In this document: one piece after another, positions 34,740-48,604 of the stretch | Position numbering within the stretch: position 1 is the first letter of the stretch | Layout of the letters: each line of letters starts with the position of its first letter | NCBI GenBank assembly: GCA_038380795.1 | Contig: CM076261.1 | Span: 11,662,556-11,726,555, forward strand | Reading direction: 5' to 3' | Origin: Pyrocephalus nanus | Taxonomy: Eukaryota; Chordata; Aves; Passeriformes; Tyrannidae | DNA: 64,000 nt | Notes under the pieces: model-generated | Told to the model about the DNA's origin: nothing | Databases searched by the model: none | What the model saw: only the letters and a program-made list of their open reading frames with translations | Position numbers and translations under genes: made by a program

Positions 34740-37235
34740 ATCTGATTTGAATTTAGTTAGTAATTAGTTACTTAGCAATTACTAACTTCATTGGCAGTAT
34801 TAGTAACCAAAACTTGTCAAAGAAAGAAACTGTAGCCACTTTTTAAAATCCTATGCCCACAGACAGCATGGCTGCTAAAATGTCATGTGCTGTCAAAGGA
34901 AGATGAAATGAATTAATGACATAGAATCCATTGAAGTTTGCATAGCAATTGTGACAGGCTTAAGAATTTTCAAAGCTACAGATCTCTGGAAGATAGGCAA
35001 GCTCTCAAAAACAATGTAATCTATCTCTTCCATTTCTTGTATACATTATATTTTGTTCCTGCATCTCCTTGTAACTATTGCTAAAGGCAGGATGCTGGCT
35101 TGGGTGGATTTTTAGTTCTGGCACTGTAACTGCTTTTACACTCTCTAGTTAAAGGGGGCTTTTTCCTATCAAAATCGTTCTGAATCAAGTTAGGTAAAAG
35201 ATGACTAAAACTGTTGGGTTTTTTCCTAGGACTTTGTTTTGGCGTGAACTTTTACAACTTTGGTAGATAAAAATTGGTCAGCCTTCTGAATTGATTGATA
35301 AAATCTAATTGATTGACTCTGCTCTTGGCATTTTACTTTTTTTTTATTATTTTTTATAACATAATATGCAAACATAAAGAATCAGACTTAAATGGAGCAT
35401 TTTCAACAGTCAGGGTGTACTAAAACAATGCAGTTCAAAATGAACAAAGGTTTGAATATATTAAAGTCTGAGAAGGAACAAAAGGAAAAGCAATCATTAG
35501 GTCTCCTTTTAAAATGTGTCTTTTTAATTGACTTTCAGCTTAACATTTTGATTTTTTTTTTTATTTTGTTTTTTGATGTTTTTCTATTTTTTCTCTTTTT
35601 GTAGGTGAAAATATCTAACTGATTTAAAACAGAATTTAATAATTTTTCATTTTTGGCCACTGAAAAATCCATTATTTCCACAGATTGTCCAAAGGTACTC
35701 ATCATGTGTCATAGTGTATGATAAAACTATGTTAGTTTTATTATCTTAGGTCTTAACTATCTTCTGACAATTAGAAATTAACTTAGCTATTACCCGCCAT
35801 TTTACTTGTCTAATGCTTTACTTCTCTAATCTGCAAGGATTCTTTTTCCAGCTCTAGTGATTTACAGGTGACATTTTTTCAGTTTAAATTATTTTAAATC
35901 ATGCTTTTCTCACTAGAAGTTTAAAGAAATAGTGGGTTGAGAGAGACATTGATTATTATAAAGTTCATAAGTAAACCCTTTTTTATTCTGTGTCTATTAA
36001 AAAAAAGTATTATTGTTAAGTTGCTTGCCATGACACAAAATGTACCAAAAAAAAAAGTAAAATTCATGACACTGTGCATTACAAAGAAAAACAAACTGAC
36101 AGATTCAGAGTTAGCAATAGACTAATCCTTTATTTTACAGATGCTGTGAGTTTTTTTGTGTGGAACATTTCTATTTTCATGGAACAGTGACTCTGAATAC
36201 AACTAACTTAACATAGCTGTGTCCTACTATGCCCTCAACACTCAAAGGAAGTTATCAGGAGGGTTTCTGGGTACAACCAGAAGAAAATTACTCCTGTAAA
36301 GCAATTTTAAAGCCTAGTTGGATTTAGAAAAATATGAAATACAAATCCATATATAATTCATGCATATTATAGAACGAATCTTTTACTATTTGTTGTGATA
36401 TACTGCAAAATGCCTCCTGGGGCAAAAAAGATACAGCTCCAAGGTCCTTGTTTGTAATGAATATACGGGGTTTTTTTTCTCCTGCTACCATTTAAAAACG
36501 AAACCAAACAAAACTATAACCCAATCTATAGTCTAAAAACATTTGATATTTAACCACATAGGTCATTAGATGATGCAGTTTGGAGTCAGTAACTGCAGAG
36601 ATCACACTGTACATTATAGATAATATTGCAATCAAGAAGGAATCAATTTAAAAAATGTCAAATTTATATTTGTCACTAATGCAACTTAAATAGTAGCAGT
36701 TTTGTCGAAACAAAAAGGAGGCTGACACAGAATGTTTGTTCGGGATGTTTTTTTAATAAATCTTTTCATAAACACCCTCCTAAGGAGTAAAATACTTTTT
36801 GATAAGGTTCTTCTGCAAGACTGTTTTGTGAGTACTGTGCTATTTAGTGTATCTACAGATTTATCCAAGATATCCACAGGTCATTTTGCTACAAATCTCA
36901 TTTCTGTCCTTGAGCATTTCCTACATTACAGCAGAAACACTCCAGTGTTTTGGAGAGACAATCTTTTCTGACATAATCTCAGAATGCCTCATGGTAATGA
37001 AGACAGCTGCTGTCACAAAGCTACACTGCTCAATTCATATAGTTTTAACGAAATTGTATCTGAAACGGTTTATTTGTTTGCTAATGACATGCAATTAACT
37101 TGAAAATGGTGAATGATGCATCTAGGATCAGTACCACTAGCACAACAGATGAACCACAGGACCAGACATTTTGAAATGTTAATAAATGCCTACAAATTTC
37201 TAAGCAGTCCTTTTCAACTAATCCCCTAAAGGTCT
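34740..37235. other. Non-coding stretch, nothing recognised
   Basis: AT-rich DNA with short poly-T tracts (for example 35339-35357 and 35552-35590). Open frames at 35392-35604 and 36732-36971 have no recognised domain. Confidence 0.5.
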
Positions 37236-37239
37236 AAAG

Positions 37240-37660
37240 CTACACAGTTCTGTGCACTCTCCATCCGCAGTCTCAGGCCATGTGGGTTACAGATCTGCAA
37301 CATCTCACTGGGGAGCGCTTAGACCCCTGCCTGCAGACCTCCCTGCAGAAAATGTGGTGCTGTGGCTGTACCCATCGTGGTCCAGGTGACCCCTGTGAGA
37401 TCACATCCATACTCCCTGAGGAAGGTCTTCCCATGCCAGATGCCCATGAGTGGGATGAAGGCTGCCCCAACAGCCCATGTCCCACGTGAGAGGGCTCTGT
37501 CTGCCCCAGTCAGGCAAAGGTGGTCATGCTGATGGAGTGGCTGCTGGCAGTGCCCAACCTGGTGTGCTGCAACTCTTCCTTCCTTCCCCAAGGTCTCTCC
37601 TTTCCTGTTGGAAATTATCATGCTTCTTTTACACTTCTTTCCAAGGTGACCTCTTTGTTT
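37240..37660 (+). repeat. Unclassified GC-rich repeat, copy 2 (LTR-like)
   Basis: The right half (37470-37645) aligns to 20495-20670 through GAGAGGG, CTGCCCAACC-like, CCCCAAGGTCTCTCC and TTTACACTTC landmarks in the same orientation. The left half (37240-37470) is GC-rich and absent from copy 1, so copy 2 is the longer. Composition resembles an avian LTR. The overlapping open frames on both strands here reflect GC richness and share no known domain. Confidence 0.55.
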
Positions 37661-37664
37661 GAAA

Positions 37665-39080
37665 ATTTTCTGCTTATTCTTAAATCTGGCTGTTGGTCAC
37701 TTTCCTCTTAAAAATGTCAAATTTTTGACAAATACTCTCCCAGACTATTTTATCCATCCCACGTTATTTATACTCACATTCCCATCTTTACCAGTGTTGA
37801 TATCTGGGGTATTTGTGTAGGCGGGACCATACAAGCACCCCTGTAAGTGGCATCCTTCATCAGGAATGCTTCATTGTTCTCTTCCTGTCCTGTTTGCTCA
37901 ATACCCACATTGGTCTATTGCTTCTCGATGGGATGTCAGTAACCACATCAGGTCTGTTGCTGATATTCTGTGTGTGGCTTATTATACATATGACTTGTGC
38001 AGTTTGTCTGAAATTTTGACTAAAAACTCTTGTAACTATTTCACTATCTCATTATATCAATCTTTATTTGGCTTCTTGTACTTTTTCCTTTTAATAACTC
38101 TCAATTATGCACTGTAGAATTTCTGCATGTGTATATATATTGTTTTTATTAATTTATTTTCTGGCTAAAATAAATTATTTCCTCAGTCTTCTGCTAACAT
38201 TGGCTTCCATATTATGCCATTTTTCTGGTTAGATTTTACTATGTGTTTTTGATTTAACCTATTTTTAAGTTGATGATATAAATCCACCTTCTACTAGTAT
38301 AAAGCATTTAGGTTTTCAGACCTACCAAGTTTACCTAAAGCAATTTTTTCTACATACTTTTTATATATTTGAATATTTTCCTATATTTCACACTTAGTTT
38401 TTTTCTTATTTCATATTTTATAAGGTAGGTCATATTTTCAAAACTTGTATCCTGTTTCTGGAGGATCTAAAAGTTAAAATCTCTGGGAGGATTTGAGAGT
38501 TTCACAGAGCAGCTACTTTTTGCAATCTGAAGCAATACTGTGATTGAATATACAGAACTCAGAGGTCTCGCACAATGTAGTAAGAAAACAACATTTGGGT
38601 TTCCTTGGCATTTTGTTGACACATTCTTTCAAAAGGTGAGCTGTTTTTCTGTGTAGATGGTTTCTTAGCAACATAGATATTTCCTACTGAATTAAGTGAT
38701 GAAGCTTCTCTTGTGATTCCAGGATAAGAATCACAGCGTATTAATGTATAGTCCCTAATCGTCTTTATTGCTGTTTCTTCATCTGTAGCAGTTCCAGCTT
38801 TTTGAATTCTTACTCTCTGCAGCTTTAGAAGATCTTTGAAAAACCCATGTGAACATCTGCTGTGTCTCCAATCTTTGCTTCAAATCAAGCATGAACTCTT
38901 GGAAAAATTTCAGCTGGTCAACTAAACTGCATTACTCTAGGTCAGACTAGGGCTGGGTACTGAGACTAATGTTTATTTCCTTGTCTTCCTTTCGTGCCAC
39001 AAATTATTCCCTATTAGTTTTATTCACCATACAATCGCAGAAAATCCCTTCCTTCTGTTATGTCAACTGCACCTCTTTAC
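37665..39080. other. Non-coding stretch, nothing recognised
   Basis: AT-rich sequence. Open frames at 37813-38117 are short and hydrophobic, with no recognised domain. The final ~140 bases (about 38940-39080) may be decayed CR1 continuing into the fragment at 39085. Confidence 0.45.
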
Positions 39081-39084
39081 TTCA

Positions 39085-39365
39085 TGTAATCTGTGAATTT
39101 ACTGAGGGTACGCTCAATTGAGCTGTCTGTGTCATCAGTGAAGATAATGAAGAGCACTGGTCCCAAGACAGAGCCTTGAGGGACGCCACTTGTCACTGGC
39201 CTCCACCTGGATATAGAACCATTGACCACAACTCTCTGGCTACATCCTTCCAGCCAATTCCTTACCCATCAAATAGTTCACTCTTCAAATCCATGTCTCT
39301 CCAATTTATAGATAAGGATAGTGTGTGGAACTGTGTTGAGGGCCTTATAGAAATTTACATACCAA
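39085..39365 (-). mobile_element. CR1 LINE reverse-transcriptase fragment
   Basis: The reverse complement of 39148-39187 encodes [13 protein letters not shown], a hallmark block of the CR1 reverse transcriptase. Upstream on the minus strand, the sequence around 39195-39250 encodes the [14 protein letters not shown] segment that precedes it. The fragment is internal: neither the 5' part nor the 3' terminus is present. It corresponds to a region adjacent to that kept in the CR1 at 49692-50282. Confidence 0.9.
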
Positions 39366-42228
39366 ATTGTGTTTGAACATAATAGATTTTTTTTTTCTTG
39401 GAAGATGCTTATAAAATTCTGATAAAATATGCTTTTATTTCCCATATTCTTTGGGTGAACTTGTACAGAAAAATACTTAGTTTGAAAAGTTTTTGGGTTT
39501 CTGTCCCGTATGTTAGAAATGAAGTGGCTTTATGCTGATATGGCAGCCAGATAAGGCTGAGAGCTATATTCATTGTTATACCTAGGAGATTTAGGCTTTC
39601 ATATTTCCTCTTCTGGACTGGGACAATTGGAATCTTAGTAGTTCAGGAATATGCTAATAATCATATATGACCTTAAAAAATAGGATCTGCACATAGGATT
39701 TATTAGTACGTCTTGATGATACTAAAGATTATATTAGTTAGCTCTAGATAATTGCAAAGATGAACTGTGAGAAATGCTGTGATATAAACCAATTTTAGGG
39801 TCCAAAATATTATATCTCCCTAATTACAGGTCTGACATCATCACCAAACATGAGGCCGTGTTCAGATTTGGGTAAAGCAACAGTTCCTACGAAGGAGCTG
39901 GTGCTAAAGCTCTGGTTCTGAGTAGGGCTGAACTGGGATTCAGTACAATGAGAGATGATACATAAGAGCAAGGACTGGAATAAAAAAGAGACACCAGGCT
40001 ATGTTTTGAGTCAGTTCACAAGGATCATCTAACTATGCTCATATCTCAGATGAGTACAGCTTCCTAAGCTAGAATTGGGTTGAGCTCAGGTTTGTTTTTA
40101 ATTAAGGAAAATGCCTTAAGTAAATTTTGTTTCAAGTGTCACTTCCATAATTTCTGAAGTCTGCTGGAATAACTGCCTACTCTGGTCAGATCTGATTCTT
40201 CTGACGTTTCTTATGCCTCCTCTGACCATGGCAGGGGGTAGTTATATTTTGGTTGTGCAATCTCATTATTCTTAGTAGAAAGACTGCCAGTTTGCTGTCT
40301 GGAGTTCCCTGTTAGGATGAAGTGACTTGAAAATAGCCCTTTCTTTCACTTACGCACTCATAGGTCAGTCTGTATACACATGCTCAGCAGACTTTTGCAT
40401 TAGGAATTTTCATACCAAATTAAGACTCAAACCAGGGAGAAATACTTTCTTTGTAAACTTACTGTAACCAAGAGAAGAAAAATGCAGTGAAGTATAGGCA
40501 ATACTGCTAAAGGAGAGTGCACTAACAATTTTAATAATGCTATTTTGAGTACCTAATAATATAGTTTTTTTCAATATAACTGGGTAATCTGTGGAGTAGT
40601 AAACAATGTTCAGAAAAGAGTTATACATTTCTTCTACTTAGTGTTTCTGCAACACAAGTTCAATTTTTACATCAATAAACAATTTAAAGTAATAGGGAGT
40701 CCACTTGGGATAATGCATATTTTAGCTTTGCTTGTCAAAGAGAAACATAATAATGAATTCTTCTTTCACACTCCCAATTTATTAAGAAAAATAAATAAAA
40801 GGAAATTGCAATTGTTCAAAATTATTGACTCATCAAGTGTTTAAAATTATGTCCTGAGTGGCAGAGGTCTTGTGAATAGTTCATTACAATATTAGCATAT
40901 CAGAGTAGCTTCCTTTCCCAGAGAGATACCTTGCCAAGTATCTTGGGCTTTTTATTTAAATTTGACTTTGCACACTGGTACCTTACTCATTTTTCTTGAA
41001 TACTAAAGTTAATAAAGAGATAGAAATTATTTCAAAATTTTAATTCTGTAATATTTTACTGTACAAGCAGAAGTGGTAAAAGAAGCCTGGATCATCCAAA
41101 TGCAGCTGTTCCTTCAATTTTCTTTTCTTTGTCAGATATTGAGCTTGTATTATAACAGGTTGCAAGATGATGGAAGTTTCTTTGTCAGCAGCAATTTCAT
41201 GGCTTGATATACTTTTTTTTTTTTTAATCAAAACTGCTTGAAAATCATGTTGATGGAAGCACTTCCAAGATACCCCAAAATGGCAATGAATAAATCTATT
41301 AATGTAAGGAATAACATCCTGAGACTTAAAAATAGAAACCGTTCCTTCATAGTGATGTCTGATAATCTCTGTATTTAACAGTCAAGTCAAGCTTTCTGCT
41401 ATGAACACTCTAACTTTTTTTCCTATTTATATTTAACATGTCTGCCCATGTAAGGTTGGCTTATGAAAGGAATATGGCAATGGCTGTCAACACAGATAAA
41501 TATTTTGTTCATCAAAATCAAAATGTATTCATGTTTGTTTTTCAATTTAGAAGCAACAGGGATGACAAAAGTCTAGCTCAAATAGCTGATGCTTTCTAAG
41601 TTCTCTTACCCACACAGAAAAAAAAAAATAAATTTTTTGGGAGTACATCTCTGCTGGCAAAGTTTTGAGTCAGAGCAGTAGATACTTGTTAGAAAAATAC
41701 CCATTCATATAAGATAGAAATCTTCAAAAGTATTTTCTTTGACTTCCAGAGTTCTCCTTCACATAAGATCTGTTTTGGTGTATAGTTAGGCAGATTTACT
41801 AAAAAGAGAGCAAAGTAGTGCTCTCATTGACTGGCATGTATCAGAGTACTGCACTTACACTGGAAAAGCAAAACAAAAGGAAATAATTTTTTAAAAAAAT
41901 TACAGAGATAATAGCTTCCTCGAATAATTTAGAATGGTGACAATGGGAAAAAAGAAATCATCAGTCTGTCATTAATAAAGGGCAAGGGCCAGGGATTAGA
42001 AGGAAAGGTAAACTACAGAGCCAGAGCTTCACTTTTGCACTGTCTTACTTCAGGCTCTCCTGAAAAACGTTTTTCTCTCAAGGCTTCTGCTGCAATGCTT
42101 TGTTTCCATTTTTGTTTAAAAATATTTTAAAAAGGGTATGAAAGCTGATCCCCCACTTTTCAGGGGAACACAAACACCCATGAGATGATGGGCTTCTCTA
42201 AGTTTTTGTGGTAAGCTTCAAAATTGTG

Positions 42229-42299
42229 GGGTTTTTTGTTGTTGTTTTGTTGGTTGTTTTGTTTTGGTTTGGTTTGGTTTTTGTTTTTGTTTTTTTTTC
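42229..42299. repeat. (GTTT)/(GGTTT) simple repeat
   Basis: A GT-rich tract with TTGTTGTTG, GGTTTGGTTTGG and TTTTTGTTTTTG sub-patterns. It is the strand complement in type to the A/C-rich tracts at 27880 and 55230. Confidence 0.9.
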
Positions 42300-42953
42300 C
42301 TAATGAGGAAAAGGCAATATTTGATGTTTAAAACATCTGAAGGTTTAAGCCATCATTTCAAGTTCAGTGAGCTGCAGCAGGCTAAATTCTTTAGCGAATG
42401 GTAGGACATTAAGGTATGGGAAAAGGCAGGAAGGAATCATCTTGCAGAAAAATGTTTTCTGTGCATCTGCTTAAGTAGCTAACTATGACAATTAGAAGGC
42501 ATGACAGTGCTTTTAGTTGTGGTCACTGTGGTGAAAAAGGATAAATGGGAAAATGAGATTTAATTTTTTTTATGTAAAAGAAGGTCTACAAAAATTATTT
42601 TTAAAAATGGTATCAACAAACAAGTGACCAAAACACAGTGAGAAGTAATTACTGACAGGTGATATGCTTATCAGACTAAATCATTACTATTCTTTATTTA
42701 GAGAAAACAAATCTTTAGTATTTCAAATGACACTTATATAATTTTGTTGTGAAAAGTTTTGATTTTTTTTTAAACATTGTTTACATTAGTATTGTAAAGA
42801 TCAAGTATGGAAGAATCAAATATTTAGATCCCCTACATGTATGTATCAGAAACAGCTTTAGAAACATCACAGCATGGTCCTGAGAAATAAAATCCAAGCC
42901 ATAGTGGTGACTAGAAAATTCTATTTCAACTTTTTTTGAATTTATAATCCTCA

Positions 42954-43008
42954 TTTATTTATTTGTTTGTTTATTTTGTTATTTATTTATTTATTGTTCT
43001 GTGTGGTT
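42954..43008. repeat. (TTTA)n / (TTTG)n simple repeat
   Basis: Tandem ATTT units interrupted by GTTT units. Simple-sequence repeat. Confidence 0.85.
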
Positions 43009-44956
43009 TTTTTAAAATTGAAAACCTACTTTTAATTTAAAAAAATAAAACACGTATGTAAATGAAAACTCTATGTACGTGATGGGAATGGAAATTCACA
43101 TTCAGTTTTTTAGCTAAGTTTTTATTTCCTCATGTGCTTTTAATGCTATGAATTCTAAATGCTCTCACTGGAAATAGAGAATATATATTGCATAACATGT
43201 ATAAATCTCCGGGGAGCCAAAGATGAAGTGCAAGAAAAGAAATTGATTTTTATATCTGCAAGAAGGTGAAATGAAAGCAATGTCTGAATAATATATAAAT
43301 AAGAGGTTTTGACTATTTTAATTTGTGCTGTTCTAAGGGCAGCTAAGAATTCAAGACATAAATCTCACCTCTTTTTATGTTATATCTTCATGTTTTCTGT
43401 AAATCTTCCTTTCTTCAGACAAAGTATTCTTTGATCAGGCCATCTCACTTGTTCTTTTCTTTTAAAGACCACACAAAATACAAGAGTACTTCAGTAGTAA
43501 GTGAAGCCTTTAACATTTAAACAATTCTGGTATTATTAGATAACTTTAATTTATAAGGACTGTATAATTTTCTGACATGTCTCTGGACTTTTTGAAAGGT
43601 TTTTTCACTTAACTGCTTGCATTTAGACAGTAGTAAAAGATAGTCCATGGATCAGTCCCGGATAGTCTGTTTCCCTTCAGCAACCTGAAATTGAAACCCA
43701 AGATAATTTACTGGCAGAGATGTAGGTCTTTCTGTGTCATTTAGCATTAATGCTTGGTATTGAACCTGGATACATTTAATTTGTTTTGTATATTGGCATA
43801 AATAATCAAACACATACATACCTACAATATAAAAAATAACCTCATATGTGACCACCTGAACTGGAAGAACTCTGACAGTGATTTAACTTTTATCTGAGCA
43901 TCATGACATCTTTAATATATTCTTCCCCAGTATTATACTCTTAGATATGGAGGTATTATTAGCCCATGTCTACAAATAGGATATGGAGAAATTATGACTG
44001 TGAAGGTATCTCCTAAAGGTATCGTGTGCTTGGTCTATAATCCCGAGCACTGATACCTCTTTTTTTCCTCCATTATGGATAGAGAAGTACTGGTGTCTGT
44101 CACTGTCTGTTTCTCCCAGGATTTTATGATCAAAAAAATATGAAACCTCAGCAAGTAATGCTGACCACTCTTCATAAAGAAGCTTTTGGAAACATTTGCA
44201 TTGTATATGAACAGCTCTACATACAATACATGTGAACATTTAAATTTTATTTAATTAGAATTATAAGCTAAGCAGTTTAAGATTTGATGATCTGCTTTAA
44301 TTTATATACATATATATGTTCCTACTTATCACTTTTATTTTTACTTATCATTTTAGAAACAGAAGGACAACAAGAGAAGTGCCTATTTTGCTAAACAAAA
44401 GGAGAATATAGGAGAAAATATTTTTCATTTCATTGCAAACAAAAAAACTAAAAACAACTGCAAAGTCATCAGCTGTAATTTTCAGCTTTTCAGGGTGTTA
44501 GTATTTGCCAGATTTTTGAAAGGCCTCACTTCAGTAGCTGCTGGCTTTTTTGTAAGTTTGGCCATAAGCATTGCAGTGGGAGTGACAATATGCTGATCTC
44601 TATTGAAAATCTTGTTGGTGCAGAACAATTGACTGATAAATTTTGGCCCTGAGCCCTGTAGAATAACAAACTCCACATCACCAAGGTCATGGTTATAGTT
44701 TATAGCACCTGGCTGTGCTCTGATTCAAAAAACTGAATACTGTTCATGGATACAAGGAAGCATTTAACTATATAATTCATCTTAGATATACCCCAGTGGG
44801 AAAGAAACCCTGGGGCCAACTTTTTTTATATTAAGCATATGTTGATATAAACTATTACAATACTAAGTGCAAATTCTGGGATATTTCTGGTTACAGTGTA
44901 GAGGTTTTTATAATTTTGTGTTTAGGAATTTCTTTTTTTTTTTTTTTTTTTTTCAG

Positions 44957-45007
44957 TTTATAAAAAGAAGATGGCAGAAAGAAGAACAGAATTATGCCGA
45001 ACAGCAG
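44957..45007 (+). other. Candidate 51-nt internal exon
   Basis: A run of 21 T is followed by CAG (44954-44956), a strong plus-strand splice-acceptor configuration. Fifty-one bases later ACAGCAG|GTAAGAAAA (45001-45016) is a strong donor match. The 51 bases are a multiple of three. Two frames are open throughout: one reads FIKRRWQKEEQNYAEQQ, the other YKKKMAERRTELCRTA. I do not recognise either peptide. The segment is purine-rich, consistent with exonic enhancer content. It could be a small exon of a large host gene, a 5' untranslated exon, or a chance arrangement beside a poly-T tract. Confidence 0.35.
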
Positions 45008-45019
45008 GTAAGAAAAGAA

Positions 45020-48000
45020 GCTATCTAAATAAAATTAGGAATGGTGTCTTAAAACCAGGGAATTTTCCTAAGTAATTGTATTATCACTTTAGAAATGTTA
45101 TGTATTTTCCAAATTTTTCTGTGTTTGAATTTTCATATCATTAAGGATAGAACATTTAATTCTTGGGTTTTTCACAACATAAATGTTCCTTAACAGTTAT
45201 CCCCTTAGTAAATTTTCTTCTCATGCTGTCTGTCTAATCATCAGCGACTATAATTATTCATATTTCATCTGTTTTTTATCAGTGCCTTCACACTTTAATA
45301 TGAATGTCCCTTAGATTTCTTTCCTTTTTACGTCCTGTCCCTTAATGTCTCTTAAAGCACAGACAAGAGCAACATGGATATTGCAGACACAGAATAGTTT
45401 CTGTTTAGGATAGAAATAATATGGATTAGAAAGCATATGAAAGAGATCCAAAAATCTTAACAAGCTGAATGAAAATCATTAGGAAACAACTACTTCACTC
45501 TTGATGGATTTGGAGACACCTAGTAAAGTTAGTTTATGGATTCAGAGAAAACAGAAAGGATTTTTCTTTAACGAAATGTGAAGCTCATAACCATAGGATC
45601 CAGTGGATGCCAAGAGATTTTCTTTTTTCTGGTTTTTTTTTGGTAAAAAGCTATTGCGTTCCTTTGAAAAGATAGTGGACAGATCAAGTGGAACTTTTTG
45701 GAGAAAAAGACAGGTTGCACTTTCCTCTACTGAATATAATCACGACAGGGTTTGGGAGGAAACAACAGCCTTTTAAACATCATAATAGATCAGAAAGGTA
45801 GAGAAAATTACTATCACGCTATAGAAGGAGCTCTTGCATTATGGGATCAAGACAATCACAGAGAACAATAGCAAGAATACCATAAATCTTTGTTAATGGG
45901 CTATATTGTACATAATTACGGCAAATCATAATGACTTTAAAGCAGTGTAATACCTCACATTTATGATTAAGACATAAATTGTTGAATCATTTGAATTGAT
46001 CAAATCACTGACCAGTTGTTGGTCTGTGAATAGTAAAGAGACTGAGTAATTTCTGTTCTTATCTTTTACAAGTGGAAATCTAAAACTGAAAGGAAGAAAA
46101 GGAAATTCTTTACATGATTTATACCACACTATGTTTTGGGGATTTTTTTTTTTATAATAATAACTGTAGCTTTTTCAAATCCCATGAATCTCAAAATTGC
46201 AGGCAAGATGTAAACTAAGGTGTGAGGAGAGAGTCCATGAAATCAGTTCATTCAGTTTGTTAGGGTAGTCCAGTGATCCAAGTCACTGATTTCCTTCACT
46301 TTCACTCAAAGCTCTTAAGACAGAATTCTTCTTTGGTGCAGTGCAGCACTTCATATATTTCTTTATTTTTTAATAACAACATATCAAATATTAGACAATT
46401 TTATAAAACCATTTTTGATACTTACTGGATTTATAAACTAGGCTCTTAAAATGGCATGGTAAATTCAATTTAAGATTCTCTATTGCCTGTCGATATTGCA
46501 GTGTGATTGTACAAACCTTGCACAAACCTTAAGGATAGGCCAATTTTCAGTAGTTAGGCCACCTTGCATTTTAGAGTTGGTAATCTTACAGGTCCAGATA
46601 TCATTATAACCCAAACAAATATACATATCCCATATTACCATCCTCATCCTTCCCACCAACCAGGTTTCAGAACCATATTACAATTTCTAGAGATCAGAAT
46701 GCCAGGGAAAGGGGGAATGTCAGGGTGTATCATGCGACAGTGACATTCAGTAAGATCTAATACATAATAGTTTTCTTGCCTTAGGGCAATCAAAAATATA
46801 GCAGAACTCAAACCATTCCTACCTACTTGGCACACTATTCTGTCCAGGGTCCTGGATTTGGACCAAATTCTTTCCCAGCTTACCAAAAACCTTCATGGGT
46901 TTCCAACCTGAAATCCTTTCTTGTCCTCCTTCGTCTGCAGCTGAAAAAAATTTCCTCTTTTCTCCCTCCATCTAGGGTCCACCAAAAGTCCAACATCCCC
47001 TTCTTTTGCACCATCATGTTTTGCTTACTACTACCACATGCACTTCTTTTAGTATAGTCACTTTATACTTTGAGGAGGTAGGAAGGGGTATGCAAATATT
47101 TTGATAAACCATGATTTCATATTCTTATTCGTATGAAATCTGGTGCAAGCTTCCAAGTTAAATTCAAGGGGAAATCTATTTCACCTGCTGTGGAAAACAG
47201 AGGAAATGCAAACATTCCAAAATAATGCTTGTGACAAACATATATATACTGTATTTTTTCTGTGATTACTTCAAAATCCTGAGCTGAAGACTACATTTGT
47301 ATGTCTGCTTTTACATCAGAAAGACACCCCACTTATAGACATTTCAATGTAGTCATTCTGTGATTAAAAAAGATTTGGGAAATAATATATATAATGTTAG
47401 AAAACAGTTTTCTGGGCTATACTGTCTCATACTGGGCTATCTGCCCCACAGCAATACTCTGAGATGTCTTGATTCTTTCTTCATCCAGAATCAGGTCTAT
47501 GAAAACATGACTGCTTTTATCTCGTGTTGGAAGAAGCCTGAAATGGAAAAGATTAAGTGGCACATATTCACAGCCATGAATTAAAAGGGATGCACACTTA
47601 TGAAGCATCTCTAAGTAGGATGTATGATACTGTGCAATTATTGCCTTCCTGATCTACAGTTACTGCTTTTGGCTGTTGATTAGATTACAATGAATTTTCT
47701 TATTCTCTTGATAGTTTTATTTAATGTGATTAATAATAATAATAATGTAGTGAAAATAATCCTTTCTTATATCAAAGTAAAATTAGAATAATGACAGAAT
47801 GTATATGGTGTTAATTTTAAAAGATGCTTGAAAAAAAAAAAAGTGAAATCTTTTCAGAGCAAGATGAAGGTATATGTTAAGGATATGTCACTGAAATATG
47901 TATGTTGCATTGTAAGTATGTTTGAGTAATATTCCTTGCTTTTTATAATATATAATAAAAAATGTCCAGTGCTAGAGTTAACCTTTCCAATTTAGGAATT

Positions 48001-48470
48001 CTAAGTGTAGACTGAAAAACTACCTTGTCAGTTTTGTTAATGAACTAAATTGGGCCAGGTTTTCACCATTTTGACTTCCCTTGAAAAGATGCCCTTTGGA
48101 AATTAGAATGAGCTAATACCTAAGCCATGCATTAATTCTGCTATGGACCACTAACAAAGGAAACTACTAATCATCTGGTAGTTATGTCAGTTTAATGACT
48201 CTGTTAACAACACCTGCATATCTAGAGTTACACTTAGAATAGTTAGACAAAGTCTACATAACACTGAATTTTACACCATATCTGCAGAGAGTTGTATATT
48301 CTTCAAATCATGTAGACCTGAGCACAACTGAATGTTGGATGAATAAAAAAGCTGTCTCTGTAAATCCCTTAAACCAGAACTAATTTAAAAAAATCTATGG
48401 TTTGAAGTTGGCTTGAGACATCCCAGAAATATTTCCTGACACAGTTTAAGATCTCAGGATCTGATCATGA
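45020..48470. other. Non-coding stretch, nothing recognised
   Basis: No transposon or gene recognised. A mildly GC-richer patch at about 46630-47000 carries a minus-strand frame (46886-46644, 80 codons) without a known domain. Confidence 0.45.
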
Positions 48471-48475
48471 TTTTA

Positions 48476-48604
48476 TTTTGTCGATGTTGTTGTTTGGGTT
48501 TTTTTGTTGTTGGTTTTTTGTTTTGGTTTGGTTTTTTGTTGTTGTTGTTTGGTTTGTTTTAAAAAATTTTGTTTGGTTAGTTTTGTTTGTTTGTTTGTTT
48601 GTAA
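48476..48604. repeat. GT-rich compound simple repeat
   Basis: A long tract of TTG, GGTTT and GTTT sub-repeats ending in four tandem GTTT units. The apparent minus-strand open frame over it (Lys/Gln/Thr-rich) is an artefact of the repeat. Confidence 0.93.

Larger units (their letters stand above)
39370..44930. other. AT-rich non-coding stretch with simple repeats
   Basis: No gene or transposon recognised. Simple repeats at 42229-42299 and 42954-43008 are listed separately. The minus-strand frame at 44676-44482, which extends upstream without a stop to about 44728, is discussed as an observation only. Confidence 0.5.
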
